A DNA stretch of 64,000 bases, taken from positions 112,684 to 176,683 of the forward strand of contig NZ_JYCN01000001.1 in NCBI RefSeq assembly GCF_000876655.1, given 5' to 3'. Of this stretch, positions 62,382-64,000 are shown one piece after another. Below the pieces are notes generated by a model. That model searched no databases, was not told the origin of the DNA, and saw only the letters and a list, made by a program, of their open reading frames with translations. Position 1 is the stretch's first letter, and each line of letters opens with the position of its first letter. Source of the DNA: Arthrobacter sp. SPG23 (lineage in GTDB: Bacteria; Actinomycetota; Actinomycetes; Actinomycetales; Micrococcaceae). A program made the translations under genes and the position numbers.

Positions 62382-63848
62382 CTAGGCCGCGATGAAGAGG
62401 GCCCAGTCTGGGAAGGGGTCCGCCGGTAGTGGTGGCCCGGTCTCTCCGGCAGCGGAGGCACCGGCAAGTATTTCCGGCCAGTGTGGTGGTTCCCAGTCCT
62501 GTTGTTCGCTGGGGTAGGAGCGTCCGGCGGGTGAGATCCAGCCCGGTGGCTGGTCCCGGGTCGCGCCGACCGGTCTCCATGCTGTGCTGTGTTTGAGGCG
62601 GTGGTGCTTCCGGCAGGGCTGGCCCAGGTTGCTGATGCCGGTGCCGCCGCCCTCGGACCAGGCCAGCAGATGGTCCGCTTCGTTGTCCAGGGAGGGGTTG
62701 TTGCAGCCGGGAAAGGGCACCGGCCGTCCCGAAGCCGCAGCCATTGGCGCATCGCTTTCGGAACCGGGTAGCTGGTGCGTCCGATCTCCAGCGGCGCCCC
62801 GTTGCGCGGGTCGGTCAGCACCCGCAGGAACGATCCGGCACCGTCCGCGACCAGCCGGCGGGCCATGGACGGCGGAACGGGACCATACCCGTCCAGGATG
62901 GCCGGTTCCGTCCCGGCACCCAGGAGCGAGAACACCGGAACCGTCACCAGCACCTGCGCCTTCGGTGACGGGGTGCCTTCGGCCACCCCGGCCAGCAGCC
63001 AGTCCGCGGCGACGTCCGCACGGAGCTGGGTCAGGGTCCTGGACTCGGCCGGGCCCTGCAGGGCCCGCGCCGCGTGCGTGGCACGGGCCCACACACCCGC
63101 CGCCACCTCCGCGGTCACATAGGCCGAGAGCCAGGCCATGCCGTCCCGGTCCGGGACAAATTCCAGCCGGCGGTCCGTCACGCCCTTGCGGTGGCGCGCT
63201 TCGATGCTGACCGGATGGTGCCGCTCACGCCAGCTGCGCGCCTTGGCCCGGAACCTGCCCGGCACCAGCTCCCCGGCCGGGCAGCCACGCGCAGCAAAAA
63301 GGGGCCCCGGGGTCCAGGAAATGAGCCTCCAACGCAGCAGCCCCGGCGGGGTCCAGGCCGGACGTTTCATCACACATCACCCGGGCGTGCTGCCACGAAA
63401 TACGCCCCGACCCCAGCGCGGACAGCGTCAGCGGCAACCCGGTGGTCAGGGCGGCTGACTCCGCCAACAACGCCGCCGCCGATCGTTCACTCACCGTCAG
63501 CACACAGGCGACCTCTGCCGTCACCGCCATGTCCCGGGCGGTCCGCTCCTGCGGGGAAACGGCCGGCGCCGCCAACGCCGCAGCCGCGGCCGCGTAACCG
63601 GCAGCGAAGTGCACCTTCACCGCGGCCAGCATGGCTTCCAGGCCGCCGACCCCCGCCAGACCGTCCAGGCACGCGTCCGCCTCATCCCGAAGAGGGTCAG
63701 CACCGGCAGAATCCGCGGCCCCGCCCACGCTCCCGGCCCCGGCCCCGGCCACGTTCCCGGCCCCGTGACCGGCACATGCAGCCAACACGGCAAGGGAAGC
63801 CTCCATGGCCTCCAACGTCTCCGCAACCACCCTGCCCTCCATACCCAC
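62382..63848 (-). CDS. DUF222 / HNH endonuclease-domain protein (two frameshifts as read)
   Basis: About 488 aa if corrected. The N-terminal helical DUF222 region begins at 63848 (GTG, or ATG at 63842). At a run of five A (63296-63300) one extra base ends that frame after LDPGAPF; the adjacent frame continues with ARGCPAGELVPGRFRAKARSW. Near 62707 one base is missing; restoring it gives CPFPGCNNPSLDNEADHLLAWSEGGG and NLGQPCRKHHRLKH, a complete HNH motif, then a stop at 62382. Such genes are multicopy in actinobacteria and of unknown role. Confidence 0.75.
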
Positions 63849-63899
63849 AGCATGCCAGCAGGCACCGACAATAAAGCGGCCTCAAAGTGGCAGGCGACG

Positions 63900-64000
63900 T
63901 CAGCCTTCCAGGATCTGCCTGATCCCGAACTCGCCCACGGCAAACATCCGCGGATTATCGTCCGAGTTGCTCAGCATGGCGGTGGACAGGATGAGGGCCC
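63900..64000 (-). CDS. 3' end of an unidentified protein (partial)
   Basis: The minus-strand frame from the window edge reads ALILSTAMLSNSDD, NPRMFAVGEFGIR and QILEG before a TGA at 63900-63902. About 33 residues are inside the window. I cannot assign a family. It is likely a real gene because the frame is open with high-GC codons and it ends right before the DUF222 gene on the same strand. Confidence 0.5.
   Translation of the reverse strand, partial: ALILSTAMLSNSDDNPRMFAVGEFGIRQILEG

Noticed and set aside
63700..63770. GC-rich repetitive stretch near 63720 as a CRISPR or repeat array
   Set aside because: It is the Gly/Ala-rich coding region of the DUF222 protein (GAGNVAGAGAGSVGGA) with irregular units and no spacers.

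Overview
The window looks like a chromosomal segment of a high-GC actinobacterium of the Micrococcaceae, most likely Arthrobacter or Pseudarthrobacter. This is inferred from gene content: a probable mycothiol-type arsenate reductase, a DesA3-like desaturase with its reductase, a DUF222/HNH protein, actinobacterial PHO-box repeats, a DtxR-like iron box, and mutY next to disA. I see no insertion sequence, prophage, rRNA operon or CRISPR array. One tRNA gene (Lys-UUU) is present.

Layout. 0.5-2.8 kb: dhaKLM dihydroxyacetone kinase. 2.8-7 kb: small envelope proteins, mutY (frameshifted as read), a membrane protein and disA. 7-19.8 kb: prfC, a Ser/Thr kinase-GAF fusion, a PucR regulator divergent from a ferredoxin reductase/fatty acid desaturase pair, a copper module (SHOCT protein, multicopper oxidase, CopB-type ATPase, methyltransferase) with a CsoR-like operator, and an SDR. 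19.8-22.4 kb: radA and a FUSC-family membrane protein. 22.5-28.5 kb: phosphate genes, pstSCAB behind a PHO-box-like repeat array, then a divergent Pit-type transporter with its DUF47 partner. 28.8-29.8 kb: a conserved protein of unknown function and tRNA-Lys.

29.9-38.1 kb is an arsenic resistance island. It holds arsA (three metalloid cysteines retained), arsR plus a small helical protein, acr3, a thioredoxin-type arsC, trxB, an ArsO-like flavoprotein with a cysteine-rich tail, a single-cysteine mycothiol-type arsC, and an MFS transporter. 38.1-41.9 kb: an extradiol dioxygenase, a LacI regulator, a DUF4397 surface protein and a class F sortase. 42-50 kb: L-arabinose utilisation (araB-araD-araA, GH51 arabinofuranosidase, GH43-like protein, LacI regulator) with two operator classes. 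50.1-53.6 kb: efeUOB iron/heme uptake behind a DtxR-like box.

53.6-60 kb: a sugar-acid catabolic locus. It has a fuconate-dehydratase-like enolase-superfamily enzyme, a ketoglutarate-semialdehyde-type dehydrogenase and an XylX-like FAH protein in an overlapping operon, plus a GntR/FCD regulator and an ACS-family MFS importer. The operon and the importer have near-identical promoter/operator architecture, which points to one regulated unit that imports an aldonate and converts it to alpha-ketoglutarate. 60-64 kb: an SRPBCC protein, pfkB, a DedA protein, a DUF222/HNH gene with two compensating frameshifts, and a truncated gene at the edge.

Four single-base indels (in mutY, copB and twice in the DUF222 gene) each break an otherwise well-conserved frame, three of them next to short homopolymers. 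Sequencing or assembly error is the simplest explanation. All functions are assigned by reading motifs; no database search was run.
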